Positions 1 through 11,934 of a stretch of 64,000 bases of DNA are shown piece by piece. The translations under genes were made by a program, and so were the position numbers. The stretch is from NCBI RefSeq assembly GCF_010389155.1, contig NC_057769.1:682001-746000 (forward strand), in the 5' to 3' direction. Positions within the stretch are counted from its first letter, which is position 1, and each line of letters starts with the position of its first letter. The stretch is from Erigeron canadensis (lineage: Eukaryota > Streptophyta > Magnoliopsida > Asterales > Asteraceae). The notes under the pieces were generated by a model that saw nothing but the letters and a program-made list of their open reading frames with translations, was not told where the DNA came from and searched no databases.

Positions 1-2
1 TT

Positions 3-83
3 GTGGCATCATCTTATGTTGATGATCTTGAATCAGCAAATGGTAGAAAGGTTTTGACTTTGTTTCCAACTGGAGATGCTTGA
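3..83 (+). CDS. possible 3' coding tail of an unidentified gene (partial)
   Basis: Frame 3 from the window edge is open for 26 codons and ends VLTLFPTGDA then TGA at 81-83. The composition (DDLES, NGRK) looks like protein rather than random AT-rich sequence, and the frame runs off the left edge, so this could be the last coding exon of a plus-strand gene starting outside the window. I do not recognise the family. It could equally be chance, since 26 codons is short. A tract ending in TTCTTGACAG near 688 could be a splice acceptor of a 3' UTR exon, but nothing decides this. Confidence 0.3.
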   Translation: MASSYVDDLESANGRKVLTLFPTGDA

Positions 84-1403
84 TTGAATTTTGGGTAATT
101 CACTTGCTAATCTATATTGCTTCTTTTTCCTTCTTGAAATTAGGCATAGATTTCGAGATTATGATTTAGTTTGCGAAATTTTGTGTTGGTTGCAATTTCC
201 TTTTACATATTGATGATATACTTAAGTTTGTTTGGGAAAGAATCGCGTTCTTATTACTTATATTTTGGATTTAAGAGGTTAGAGGGGTGTTGTGTTTTGT
301 GTTTTAAAGTGATTATGTGGTATTGAAATGTTGGAATCAGATAAGTAGTTGCAATAAATACGCGCCGCAATAATGTGTATCTGGATGTGTGTTTTCAAAG
401 TGATTAGTGATAATGATCAATCCGAATCAAATAGTAAGTCGTAGTTAATCAGGCTACTGAAAATTCAGATGTGCTTAGTTGCAGTTAAACTGCATTTGAT
501 GGTTTTGAGTGTTTGGGAAGTTCTGATTACCTAAGAAGTAAATAAGCAAAGAAAAATGTCACTCATTATAAATATAAATTTCCTCAAAAAGTGGTTTGAC
601 CCGTAAATTGTTGGATAATCTAAGCATCCGCATGCTAGAAAGATTCTAAGCTGTTCGTGATGTGATTCGGGATTTTTTTCTTGACAGGGTGATGGTGAAA
701 GAACATGCTGATGTATTGAGCTCAAGCATGAGGACCGACAACAACAGAGGATCAGTGAGTATGCTCACAGTTACTACAAAAACACTATGTGTGTATTGGC
801 AATGGTACATTTCATACTGAAATTGCTTGGTAAATTATGTTTCTATTCTGTAAAACCTTCTACCCAATATATTGTCTAGTGTAGATGTGTAGAGATTAAG
901 ATAAGTTCTGGTTTGTTGTAAATTGTGGGTTCTGATAAACTTCAAAACTTGTTATATTGGCGGGATCATTTCAGGAGATGATAAACATTACTCTAGTTCC
1001 ACAATTCATGATCTATTGCTCTAATCGATAACCTTTTTAGATCTTACTTGATGTATCTATAGTTATTATACTCTGATTAATTCAAATTTGAGTGTTGTCA
1101 AGAAAAAATGCTAAGTTCGTTTAGCAGTCATTCTCATGAGGTATTGTATTGAATTTGGCATTAAGTTTTTCTCGTTCGGTGCCGTCAGTTTTTCGTATGA
1201 GCGATGCCCATGGACCAAAAAGTCTAAAATGTGTATGGCTCACACGTTATCACCCTTTATGTTACACATGTGAGTGTAAGCCACCTTGATACTTCTATGC
1301 AAAAAGCAGTCTAATGTGTATTTTTAGTACATAGAGTCTACTAGATTGCTTTATTGATAAAGCTGGATTAACATTCTGATATATTTCTTCTAAATCTTGT
1401 AAT
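84..1403. other. intergenic or 3' UTR sequence, nothing recognised
   Basis: This stretch is AT-rich and has stops in all frames. I see no domain, RNA gene or element ends. If the tail at the left edge is a real exon, part of this would be its 3' UTR or an intron in it. Confidence 0.5.
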
Positions 1404-1665
1404 CATATTTCACATACAAAGAGATAGGTTACAAGAGTGTTTGTGTTCAACTTGACCCGACATGACTAATACTCAAAAATTACCCGTTTTGACCATGACC
1501 CATTTGGCGAGTGACCTAGCATGTATGGCCTCAACTGGGCGTTCAATGTCAATAACAAACCTAACCTGTTAGAAACTTCTTTTAAAGGTGGATAAGTCAA
1601 CATTTGAGTAGGCCACTAGGTGTACTAGATTTACTTGTCATGTGTTAGGCGGTCTGGCGTAAACA
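1404..1665. repeat. dispersed repeat copy 1 (direct pair with 2984-3640)
   Basis: The block starts CACATACAAAGAG and runs through ACCCGTTTTGACCATGACCC, CTCAACTGGGCGTT and GAGTAGGCCA to TCTGGCGT. The same ordered blocks recur at 2984-3640 in the same orientation. The two copies flank the DEAH helicase pseudogene. The element class is unknown: no clear terminal inverted repeats or target duplication were found. Confidence 0.6.
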
Positions 1666-2017
1666 TATGTTTTTACATCTCTCTAACTAAATATGTACAT
1701 CTAAATGGTTTGTATGTATAATCAATAAAGGTCCACCCACTTTTGAAGGCTGATAGATCGATACAACTCAAACAAAAAGAAAAGGAACATTTAGAATAAT
1801 ACTCGTATAAAGAGAAGGAGAATAATCTAATTAAAGAAACGAAACTAGAACAACAAAATAAACATTAGTTTTACATTAGACACATTAGTAATAATGTACA
1901 GTATTTCAAAAACAAGAGCAGTGTCGATTGTAACTACAAAATTATTATTAGCTTAGTCAGTACCATGTTCAGGTAGCTCTGGATGCACCACGGCCAGCCT
2001 TCTTTAGGCTCTAGCAG

Positions 2018-2986
2018 TTACGACGAGGCCTTTTCTTTAATGCCAAATCGATCTGCTTCAACATCCTTGAGCTGATAGTAATGAGGTGCAATTTCTACAA
2101 GCCATCCAGGTTTTAATTGACTAACATGTCGCATATATCCCTCACTCGTCTCTACTAGCTCATGATATACCACCCATCTAGGAAGTGCCTCAATCAAACC
2201 AGAGTTAGGGTGAATATAGGCAGTCTGAGGATGTTTAAGGGTTCTGTAGGATCCGTCTTTTGGCATCCTTGCAGTGTGCGGGAAGTATCCTGAAACTATG
2301 GACTTATTAATTGCTTCCAAATCTACGGGGTTTGATGTTAATTTTATCTCAACTCTTTCTAATAGGCCCTCTAATTGATCTCTTATATCTCGTGCCCGCT
2401 TCATACTTCTCACCTGGACGTAATTCTCATAACACCACTGGGTAGAGAAGTCTGTTTCCTTCCACGAGCTATAAACCTAAAGCAATGCTATGTGATCCCC
2501 AACATTTCCCATGTGGAAATTTAACCGAGCAGTGTCTGCGTGGACTTGTTTGTCTTTTGGGCGATAGAATATGGGACTTCCGGTAGACAACATTGCAGCA
2601 ATTGTTATAATCTCGTCAGAACATTTGAACTTGTCGGATGCCACAATCATCTTAGATAACATCGGATCAAGTGGGAATTCGGCCATCTTTCTACCCACTT
2701 TTGACAGCTCTCCACGACTATTTAGCGCACCTAGCGCAAATAGTATCTCCAATGCTCTAACTAATGCCTCTACTGGTGGGGGATCCATAAAATCAAAATT
2801 TATTAAATCTTGAATCCCAAGACTCTTTAAACTGAGAACCACATTGGCAAGGTCTGGTATTACGTTCTCATCCAAATCATCATAGTTGTGTTTAGTATAT
2901 AATCTGAAGCACTTGCCGGGACCGGTTCTTCCGGACCTACCAGAAGAATTCCTTATTGGTTCAAACTTCGTAATTTTTGTCATCAT
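2018..2986 (-). pseudogene. DEAH-box pre-mRNA-splicing helicase, C-terminal fragment (pseudogene)
   Basis: Read on the minus strand, 2986 to 2018 is one continuous frame. It has the C-terminal part of a PRP2/DEAH1-type spliceosomal ATPase: [16 protein letters not shown] (motif VI region), FDFMDPPP and the ratchet (HA2) region with [11 protein letters not shown], then the OB-fold region with SMKRARDIRDQLEGLLERVE and PRWVVYHELV. Functional members are about 1,000 residues and couple ATP hydrolysis to spliceosome remodelling. Here everything before motif VI is absent, so the Walker A and DEAH motifs are missing. The normal QRAGRSGR of motif VI reads RNSSGRSGR. An in-frame TAG at 2477-2479 stands where the family has a lysine codon, before VYSSWKE. 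A few residues are also lost after IPDLANVV. No start context exists: upstream sequence switches at once into the dispersed repeat. This is a broken copy. No intron interrupts it, which would fit a retrocopy but does not prove one. Confidence 0.9.
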
Positions 2987-3640
2987 CTTTCACATACAAA
3001 GAGTTATAAAGATAGTTTACAAAACTGTTTCTTATGAACTGGACCTGACATGACTTGTACCCTAACATTACCCATTTTGACCATAACCCATTTGACAAGT
3101 GACCCAACATGTATGAGCCTCAAGTCCTCAACTGGGCGTTTTTTTACTTCTAGCTGGTTTCAATAACTATTCAACGAAATTCTACATAAATGAATGTTAC
3201 AAGATTTTAAGTTCAAGTCTCTTTTGCAGTTGTCAGTTTCATGACAGGAAAAAAATATGCCAGCTTGTAGAACGTATATCAAGTTATCAATCACTTGACT
3301 ATTGATTTAACAAATTAAAGTTGCTAATAAATGTATGATATTGCATAACAAAGTCTTGACTTAAGATATTATAAAGTTCACTTAATTACAACAGTATATG
3401 TCCAATGTATGTTTTGACTAACAGGTTCAACGTTCAAATAAATGAAAACGAGGACGATCAATAGTATAAAATTTGCCTATCATGGACCCTTACCAGGTTC
3501 GATGATAATCACAAACCTAGCTAATATTTTTTTTTTAATTGGTAGATAAGTTGCTTGGTCCACCATTTGAGTAGGCCATCAGGTGTACTAGATTTATATT
3601 TCACGTGTTGGGCCTGAGACGCTCTGGCGTGTACTGTTTG
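2984..3640. repeat. dispersed repeat copy 2, with about 300 bp inserted
   Basis: This is the same block order as 1404-1665: CACATACAAAGAG at 2991, ACCCATTTTGACCATAACCC near 3070, CTCAACTGGGCGTT near 3129, then, after unrelated AT-rich sequence from about 3165 to 3475, GAGTAGGCCATCAGGTGTAC and CTCTGGCGT. Its left edge coincides with the point where the helicase similarity stops. Confidence 0.6.
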
Positions 3641-4908
3641 AGGCCGCACTCAACCTTTTTGTGCCATTGAACCTCACAAAAATAAAGAGGCATCAACTAT
3701 TAAGAGACAGAGTTGATGTCCGGTGCGGTATTATTTAGCTTCAACTTGTTTTTTGGCCTTTTGAATTATGGTTTATAATGCTAGGTTATTATGGACCACA
3801 AATATTACAAGTTAAATGAAACTTTGAATTTCCAGATTGAATTATATGAAAGTCAAAATTGATATTGATATTTGATAGCATGTGAGCTTGGATGAATTAT
3901 ATACTAGTTGTAGTTGTAGTGTACGGGGTCTGACGTCTCCATACAACTTCCCAATCACTTGCATTGTTGGCTTCAGTATGCAACAATGAGGGTTAAAACA
4001 AATTAATTTAACGATGATATTAAAAAAAAGGTGATAAATCTCCTGATTTCATTCTTTTACAACTTTTATGGATTAAAGATTCTCTATACTTAATGTCAAC
4101 TTTAACTTCAACCTTAGATTAAAATTAATGGTTAAGATTAAAATATCAAATTTAAATCTTAACTCTTAATTTTAGTCCAATGAACAAGAATGACCCAACT
4201 TTACTTACATAGATTCTTATCCAACTTCAATCCATTCTATCACGGAAGAAATTAACATATCACTTAATCTTCTTACGGATTGAGACCGGTCGGTGAGAGA
4301 CCAATAATGGACGGTTATCCATTCTTGTTGATTAAACAGCTAGTAACAAAACACTCCTGTTGATTGTCATTCAAGAGAATTAGTTGCTGTCCCCAGTTCG
4401 ATTGAGGACTAGCATATGAATGCATGATCACCTATATTACAGCTGTTTTTTTTCTACTCTCATTACATATCATGTGTTATGTTGGTAGTGATACTTCTGC
4501 CATAATGTTCATAGTTATATACCCATGATAAACCTACTGAACAAGGTATATAGGCTGTAAAATTTCATACACGTGGTCATAGAGCTCATAGATACACCTT
4601 TGTCCAGAGCAAGATCTTTCGACACACCCCATCGATGACCAAGAAAAGTGGGGCCACATAACAAAAGTTGGAAGACAAAAGTTGGGGCCACATTGATCTT
4701 GCCATGACAGTACTAGTGTTTTTAACTGCCTCTTGTGAAGCTGGAAGACAAAATTGGAAGACTAGATAATAGTGCATAAATTAATAGTTGAATAGAACAA
4801 AAGTTTTAGACGAATAACCAAAAGTGATACAAAGGTAATTTCCTAATACATAACAAAATCGATGTAGATGCAATTCAATGTGGTTGATCTTTTAGCTCCA
4901 ATCCGAGC
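3641..4908. other. intergenic, downstream flank of the R3H gene
   Basis: AT-rich sequence with no convincing coding region. The part next to 4909 should hold the 3' UTR of the minus-strand R3H gene. I see no element ends. Confidence 0.5.
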
Positions 4909-7900
4909 CTAATGGTTTTGTGAGTAATCGAAACTCAGGGGTTGCTGCTGACAGAATGGTGCCTGCTACAACAGTCAAAGAATCAAATCAGCTACACCAT
5001 AGCGCATAACAATAGAAGGTGTTTAGATGGGCTTTTCAAATGTAATTGCCATGTACTTATATTTAGTATCATCTCCAACAACTTGATATTATTGCAGTAA
5101 AACATTCTCGGGTGTTCTGACGGGCCTTTTCAAGGTGATTATGTGATGGAGAGTAATTTGAAATAAAGCACACTGGAGATAGTATTTGAATATACTTCAA
5201 ATATTTGCAACTAAATAGATCTATATAAAAGATTAAGATGGTACTTTTAGCAAAATTTGATAAAATCATAAAATGAGCAAAACACCATTGTCTGGAATAG
5301 TCATCTTCTGAAACCAATAGTTTTGATGTTTTGGGGAACCATTGCAAAATAATCAATGAGATTACTATAAGTCGAAGAAAAAGGGTAAATAAGCAATTTT
5401 CTTTTAATCATAATAATCAGATAATCAGTTTTCTAAACGCAAATCCAAATGCCCACTAAAAGTTTTTAAATCATAACTATAGAAGTGATGATTCAGAACT
5501 AATACCTGAAAAACAGCATGCCTAAACTGATCATATGAATGTGCATACATCATGGAATGAGATGGCCATTGCATATAGACAGCATCCCTTGATACGTGGT
5601 TCAAACCCATTACAGCATACGGATTCATAGGTGGACTCCTAAAGCCAAGTGGTGCTTGGGCATTTGGCGTCTGAGCCAAGTGTGGTATTACGGCATCATA
5701 CTGGACACACTGAGGTTGGAACTTTGGCAAAGTCAGAGGCAATAAGTTAAAACCTTGACCAACCGGAAGATTCCTCACATACCTACATTGTCAATTTAGC
5801 AATAATGATATTATGAGATTAGAAGCTCAACTTTTAGATGGAAATAATTGAACAGCAAATCACTCGCACCAATTATACACCTAAAGTTACACCTATGTGT
5901 CAATTGAGACTTTAATCCACAACCTCTTTGTTGATGGCGAAAGGCTTGTAGGTTATAATTATTTAAAATTAACCGTCAACATGCTATCATTACTTTACAA
6001 TGGTCTTACGATACTTCCATACAGATGCAGTAAATTTTACCCATTTACAAATAAATGAAGATTAAACTTTGCTGGAGGAGGCAAATTCAACTCAGTTATT
6101 AATGAATGGATCAATTAGGGTAATGTATACTTCTATCTTAAAGTCGGCTGTTTTTTTTATAAAATAGCAACCACAAAACTATAATGGATAAACTGGATGA
6201 GTTTTCCCTCTTCAGGTTTAACCATGAATGGCAATCTTTTTGACTCAAATCTATGTGACCTTTACGTTATAAAATAATGAATTATTCTAATTATATAACA
6301 GGCCATCCACATATCTGACCTTTACGTTAACATATTGTAAATAACCAATTTTCTGATAGCGATGTTCAAAGCACATTAGAGGAGACAATTCATATGTTTA
6401 GAGAGAGAGAGAGAGATCTACCTATCATAGCTCCGATCATAATCTGGGTCAGTCAGATCCTTCTCCCTGTCCCTAATAATGGCTACACGAGAAGTATTTC
6501 CATTTGCATCCCTACTCAAGCTTCTTTCCAATTCGATAGCTGAGTTTCTATAACCTTCATTTTCATCTCCACTGAAGCACAAACTTTTTCCATCTGAATT
6601 GGTCCTTAATGGTGTATTTTCTGATTGGGGACTGCCGGGAGAGCTAAAAATACGAGCACGTGCCCTATCATAATCCTCTTTCCTTTCCTCAACTGTTTTT
6701 ATTGAATTAGATTTCATTCCCACATTTTCTCCATCAGATGATAACTTTGGTCTAGGTTTTAATACAACCTTGACATGCTCGTGTTTCTCGTTTTCTGAAA
6801 GTTTAGTTGGTACATCTGATAGACAGATTGCAGGTAGCTTAGCTTCAGCCAACTTTTTGACCAAAATTCGAGTCCCTTGTCCATCAGAGAAGTTCTCAAG
6901 AACCATGGTTTGCAGACCGTAGTGCTGCGCCACACGGTGGGCTGCAAGACGAAGATATGAAGTCGGGAAATGCTGAAACTCAAATTGTTGCTGTTCAGAG
7001 TTCTGGATGAACTTTTGAATGTCAAGTTCCATTCGGAGAACTGAGATAATAAGACAAAGATATAAATATTAGAAACACTGTAAAATGAGCTAATATGTAA
7101 AATGAGGATACTGTATAGGCAATAAATCATACAGAGGGTCAAAATTAAAATCATTTGCAATTCTAAGTTCCGTCGATTCTTTACACTTATCATACAGTAT
7201 TGTACATGATTCATGAACACGGTCAATATGGTAATTTTTGGTATTCCCATTGTACTGTCTTTCAAATTAATCCCTCGTCATATAGTAGTACTTCATACAT
7301 CATAAACTCGTATGATTTATGAGGCAGATAGTCAATTCTAAACATGTAGCAGTCAGTCATTTTTCATTCAGCACAAAGTCCAATCAGAACCTTTAATTCA
7401 GTAACATGGGACATGTTACAGTCACTAAATCCATACAAATTTGTATAAACTACATGATTTTTTGAAACCTGTTATGTATACCAGAAACCTATGTATCATT
7501 TAAATGCACACTAAAAGTGAAGGCATGTCTCAATTGCCTTTTAATAGAGATATAGAATATTGTAGGTGCATATGTTTGACAATGTATCATGAAACTCAAA
7601 CTATCGTGCATTCATAAATCATAACATATAAACCTACTTGATCATAACAAGCTTTTCCAGTTTGCTGGACAATGCATCATGATTCATGAAACTCAAACTA
7701 TCGTGCATTCATAACATATAAACCTACTTGACTATAACAAGCCTTTCCAGTTTACTAATAAACCACAGATTTTAATTTCTTTTATTATTGTATCCAAACC
7801 AATCCTATAGCATGTGAAAGAGCGGTAAAAGTACTAAACATATAAACCCACATAAAGATAAGAAAGAATGTCCTGTCACCCTAAAACTACTAAGTATACA

Positions 7901-8892
7901 GTAAAACACGGGATACATAATATGAAAAAGATTGCAAGTCAGATCCCCGTATATGTGAATCCTACCAAAATTTCTTAACTTAAGAATGTTCAACATCAGA
8001 CAGTAAGCAATGTTGTCAGAGTTAACATGATAGTGATAAAGGTATTGTTGTAAGCATTTTCATAATGAACTAATTGAAATATGGTGTTTCTAAGCTAACC
8101 CTATGTTAAAGGTTAGTTAAATGAAGAAACGTAGCTTACTGTACCCTTGTATGCATCAACCTTTCAAATACTGTTATTGTGTATATATATAATTTTATAT
8201 GACTTAGAATCAAGAAATGTAGTACCAATTTTCAAAACGTGACAGACACGAAAACTAATATGGTTGTCACGTCAGCAAAAACACCGATTACCTGAGTAAG
8301 TCACAAAATAACTAACACAGCAATAGCTCATAGTTCCATATATACAATAGCTAGCTTAACTCAAAAAGTCAAAGTGCATCCATTCAACTACCAAATTCCC
8401 AAAACTATACTTACTATATCCTTCATATATACAAAAAACTTACCCACTTAAACCTATCAATTCAAATCTCAAACTATGCATAATATCAAACACCATATAT
8501 ACACAAGATCTAAGTCCTAAAAATTAGAATCACAAACAAAAGCCTAAATCAACCAAAACATAGATCCATAACCAAAACTATACCCAATTCAAACAATTAA
8601 AATTAGGTCAAAGTACAAAACTTTAGGACAAAATAAATAATACCCAGAACTTTTTTTGGCAAAAATAAACAAAACCCAGATAAAACTAAGGCAAGATAAA
8701 TAAAACCCAGAAAAATTAGGGCAAAATTAATAAAACCCAGAAAAATTAGGGGAAAAAATTTCGAAAAAAAATTAAGGAAAAAAGAAAAAGAAATATACTA
8801 GTGAGACGATGGCGTGGATTCTGAAGAGCTTCAACCAAGAAAGGATCCACAGCCATTGAATTAACTTCAACTACTGAATTTTGGTGCTCCAT
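4909..8892 (-). CDS. R3H and SUZ domain RNA-binding protein, 4 exons, 347 aa
   Basis: Coding exons on the minus strand are 8892-8799, 7040-6422, 5782-5506 and 4962-4909. All borders are GT-AG and the phases join exactly (94, 619, 277 and 54 nt). Exon 1 starts MEHQNS and ends NPRHRLT, continuing across the intron into ILRMELDIQKF, as in plant R3H proteins. The R3H signature R-x3-H lies at R62/H66 (RLAAHRVAQHYGL). This domain binds single-stranded nucleic acid. A SUZ region follows at about residues 105-165 (KPRPKL through EERKEDYDRARARIF), a second RNA-binding motif. The remainder is low-complexity: Ser- and charge-rich, then Pro/Tyr/Met-rich, ending CQQQPLSFDYSQNH and TAG at 4911-4909. The domain pair and conserved ends identify the family firmly. 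Its cellular targets are not visible. A cytoplasmic mRNA-binding role is inferred from the family. The start is the first ATG after a pyrimidine-rich leader and gives the conserved N-terminus. Confidence 0.93.
7578..7757. repeat. 90-bp tandem duplication in R3H intron 1
   Basis: Two adjacent diverged copies (about 7578-7667 and 7668-7757) share CATGAAACTCAAACTATCG, CATATAAACCTACTTGA and TTCCAGTTT in the same order. It lies inside the 1.76-kb first intron and looks like a local duplication. Confidence 0.75.
8630..8765. repeat. minisatellite next to the R3H exon 1 donor
   Basis: About four imperfect copies of a unit close to 30 bp with the core AATAAAACCCAGAAAAATTA. It begins some 35 bp inside intron 1 from the exon 1 donor (8798-8797). 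Confidence 0.7.
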
Positions 8893-9100
8893 CTTTCTTT
8901 TTTATTTTTTTGTTTTTAGTAAATAAATCTAATATAAATATATAGATATAGGTAAGTTTGTATCTAAAGATAATTAAGATAGAATCTTTCTTCTTCTTCT
9001 TTCTCTCTCTCTATTCCTGTCCAAATTTTCAAGAGAGAGAGAAAGGAAGAGAGAATGATTGATTGATTTTTGGTTGAAATGGTGATATTATTGGGGATAT
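8893..9100 (-). promoter_or_regulatory. probable 5' UTR and core promoter of the R3H gene
   Basis: On the minus strand the sequence upstream of the ATG has long CT tracts (CTCTCTCTTTCTCTC near 9030-9050) and an internal GA/CT palindrome (AGAGAGAGAAAG facing CTCTCTCTCT). Pyrimidine-rich leaders of this kind are common in plant genes. No single TATA box can be singled out with confidence, and the transcription start is unknown. Confidence 0.45.
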
Positions 9101-9484
9101 GTTGTATAAATTTTTGTTTATATATTTTGCTTTTGTGTGCTTATCTATATATCTCTAGGTTTTGAGGTGATGGAATAATAATAATAATGGCCTAAATGGG
9201 AATATGGGGTTAGGATTTTTTTTTTCTTACCATATTTGAGAAATTTGAGAAATTGGGATTGAAAAATAGGGTTGGTTTTATTAGACTAGATTCAATGTGA
9301 AATCGCCTTTGCAAGTGTCAAACGGTATGTAGAGCCCAATCTAGAGTTGGTGTTATTATTTGTGGGCTTTCGTTTGTTTTTTTTAGTTGGTCGGTGTTGA
9401 CAACTCATCTTAGCATGTATGATGATTTTGGGGTTTTTATTTTAAATGTAAATAGATTTTACTTTTGAATATTAAACGTGGTTT

Positions 9485-9685
9485 TGATCAGTAATAAACA
9501 AGTCACTTTTTGAAGATAAGAGTCATAGGTTCAATCCTCATTTTATGTAAGTGGTGAATGTCATTTTCTACTATTTAGGTAGAACCTCGAAACAACTTCT
9601 TATCTAGGTAGAGGTAAGGTTTGTCTATATCCTAACCTCCCTCTACACTGTCGAGGGCCTAAAGCCGCAGTTTCTTTTCTACTTT
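9485..9685 (+). mobile_element. tRNA-derived SINE (family 1, copy at 9.5 kb)
   Basis: An internal Pol III B box GGTTCAATCC is at 9528-9537, with a degraded A-box region at 9486-9500 (GATCAGTAATAAAC). The tail GGTAGAGGTAAGGTTTGTCT then CCTAACCTCC ends in a T-rich stretch. The same order of motifs occurs at 48012-48232, so these are two members of one family. The tail also resembles that of the LINE at 11.4-12.9 kb. Confidence 0.7.
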
Positions 9686-9861
9686 TTTACTTTTGAGTGC
9701 TATTTACATTTGATCAAGATTGGATTTTGTTGCTTGTGTTGACGTTGTAAGAAAAACCAAATTAAAACTAATATATCATACAAGTGTGTATACATTACAA
9801 ACGTATACACACATGTATAATTTTGGCATATGTCACACCTACATTCAACATTACATGTGGG

Positions 9862-10524
9862 TAGGGGTGAGTATGGGTCGGTTTGGATCGGTTTTTGCCT
9901 AAAACCGAAATTCGAACCGATTCATTCGGTTTTTAGAAAACCAAAACCATTGGATTCGGTTTTTGTTCGGTTTTGGTTTTTCGGTTTTTCGGTTCGGTTT
10001 GGATCGGTTTCTGTTTTTTTATTAAAAACCTTTTTTTTTACGTTTTTTTTTTTGTTTTTTATGATTTAAATTTAACTTTATTTGTTAAGAAAAAAAATGA
10101 TATAGAAACTAAAATATATAGATGGTTTTTATTAACGAATTACTCGTATATTTTTTAGGCGTTCAAATTTGTATAAACTTTATAAAACGAATTGATTTTA
10201 TTGCACGTTCTCATCTAAAACATAAAATTTATATAGATTTGTACACTAAAAAGACAAAAAGTTTAAATATATTAACATATTTACAGATTATAAGTAATAA
10301 ATATAAATGTAATATGATAGAAATGTAAAATAAATTAAAATATATTTGGTTCAGTTCGGTTCGATTTTTGATCGGTTTTTTGGCATATCAAACCGAAACC
10401 TGAACCGATCCGTTCGGTTTTTAGAATACGAAAACCAAACTAATGGGATTCGATCGGTTTCGGTTCAGTTTTTTAAGTTTTTTTTTTATTTTTGGTTTTT
10501 CGGTACGGTTTTTGCTCACCCTTA
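9862..10524. mobile_element. hAT-type MITE, 663 bp, 8-bp target duplication
   Basis: The element starts TAGGGGTGAGT and ends GCTCACCCTTA, imperfect terminal inverted repeats. A perfect 8-bp direct repeat CATGTGGG sits at 9854-9861 and 10525-10532, the target-site length of hAT elements. Sub-terminal regions are full of CGGTTTTTG/AAAACCGAA motifs in both orientations, the middle is AT-rich, and there is no coding capacity. It is non-autonomous. Confidence 0.85.
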
Positions 10525-10532
10525 CATGTGGG

Positions 10533-11404
10533 CATTACATATTCCCAAAATGTTTCGTTATAAGATACGTACACACTTGTACCATTAGCATATATAAAAC
10601 TGATCATATGAAACGTGTTTTTAATACACAACTCTTTTTTTTATATTTAAAGAAAATATTAATTTTAAGGGTTTTTCATAGATATAACAATCATATATAA
10701 TTGAACCAACTCATCTTCTATCGTATATGTTCAGTTTATTCAAATCCTTAATGTTAGTCGAATACAGTTGATGTATTATTAATTTTTTTTTTTTTAAAAG
10801 ACTATTTATCCATTTATCTCTTACATTAAAATATCTCGTATATCCCATTATATAAGAATATGTACATGATGCATCATCTTAATTTGTATACAATATCAAT
10901 ACCATTATATAAGAGTATGATGCATATCTTAACTTCTTGACAATGTATCATATGTGAACGGCATATAATGCATCATCTTAATTTGTAAAAAAAGAGATTA
11001 TATTGTTAACGTGCATAAATCAAGATCAAACGACTATGTATATTTTACAGGAAAGTTACAAATATCATCAAAATATTGCAAGTGTTGTATTATGTTATTG
11101 TTACTCGTTGTTATTCATACTATATTCATAACATGTATTGAATTAGTTCATCATAGATATATTAGTAAAAAAATCTAAATTAAAACACACTTTGAAACCA
11201 AATTAGCTCAAACGAACACTTTTGTAGTTGGTAGTTGAATTTAACTCAACAACCTCATATACCTTGAAGTAAAATACAAGAAGATTAAATGATAATAACA
11301 CTAATCGATCCAAAATAATCACATTAAAATAAAAAAAAAAAAAAGAAAACCCAAAAATTATAGTGTAATGTGAAAATCCACTAAATATCATGTCTTACTT
11401 TTAG
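10533..11404. other. AT-rich intergenic sequence
   Basis: No gene or element ends are seen. Short repeats of ATGCATCATCTTAATTTGTA (near 10870 and 10968) hint at local duplication. Confidence 0.5.
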
Positions 11405-11934
11405 ATGCCTGGGATCAGTGATACACAAATCGGGGGATAGACGAAGACGTGACACATCGAATCCAAGTCGGATGGATGAAGTGGAGAGCTGCTATTGGAG
11501 TCATGTGCGACAAGAGAATCCCGGTAAAGCTGTAAGGGAAGTTTTATAGAGTGGCTATTAGACCGGCTATGCTATACGGGTCAGAATGTTGGGCGATGAT
11601 GAAAGCCCAAGTGGCTCGAGTAGAGGTGGCTGAGATGGGGATGTTAAGGTGGACTTGCGGGAAGACCTTAGCAGACAGGATCCCGACGGGAGTTTTTAGA
11701 GCAGAACTTGAAGTAGGGACCATCATTAACAAGCTAAGGGAAGAGCGCTTGAGATGGTTTGGCCATGTTAAGAGAAGGGATGAAACTGCACCACTAAGGA
11801 GAGCGGAGTCTATTCACGTGGATGGCATACGAAGAAGGGGACGACCGAAGATGAGGTGGGAGGATCGATTAGCGAAGGATCTAATAGAACTTGGCTTGTC
11901 GGATGACATGACGTCGGATAGGACGGCATGAAGA
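11405..11934 (+). pseudogene. LINE reverse transcriptase ORF, C-terminal fragment
   Basis: From 11437 to the TGA at 11929-11931 the frame reads the C-terminal region typical of plant non-LTR retrotransposon polyproteins: [17 protein letters not shown], then YRVAIRPAMLYGSECWA, MLRWTCGK, LRWFGHVKRRD and RRGRPKMRWEDR. In intact relatives this lies downstream of the RT palm and thumb. A TAA at 11533-11535 replaces a lysine codon (VKL*GKFYRV). The preceding LGSVIHKSG block is in another frame, with the shift at the G-run near 11431-11436. The N-terminal endonuclease and RT domains are absent, consistent with 5' truncation. It cannot encode active enzyme. Confidence 0.88.
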
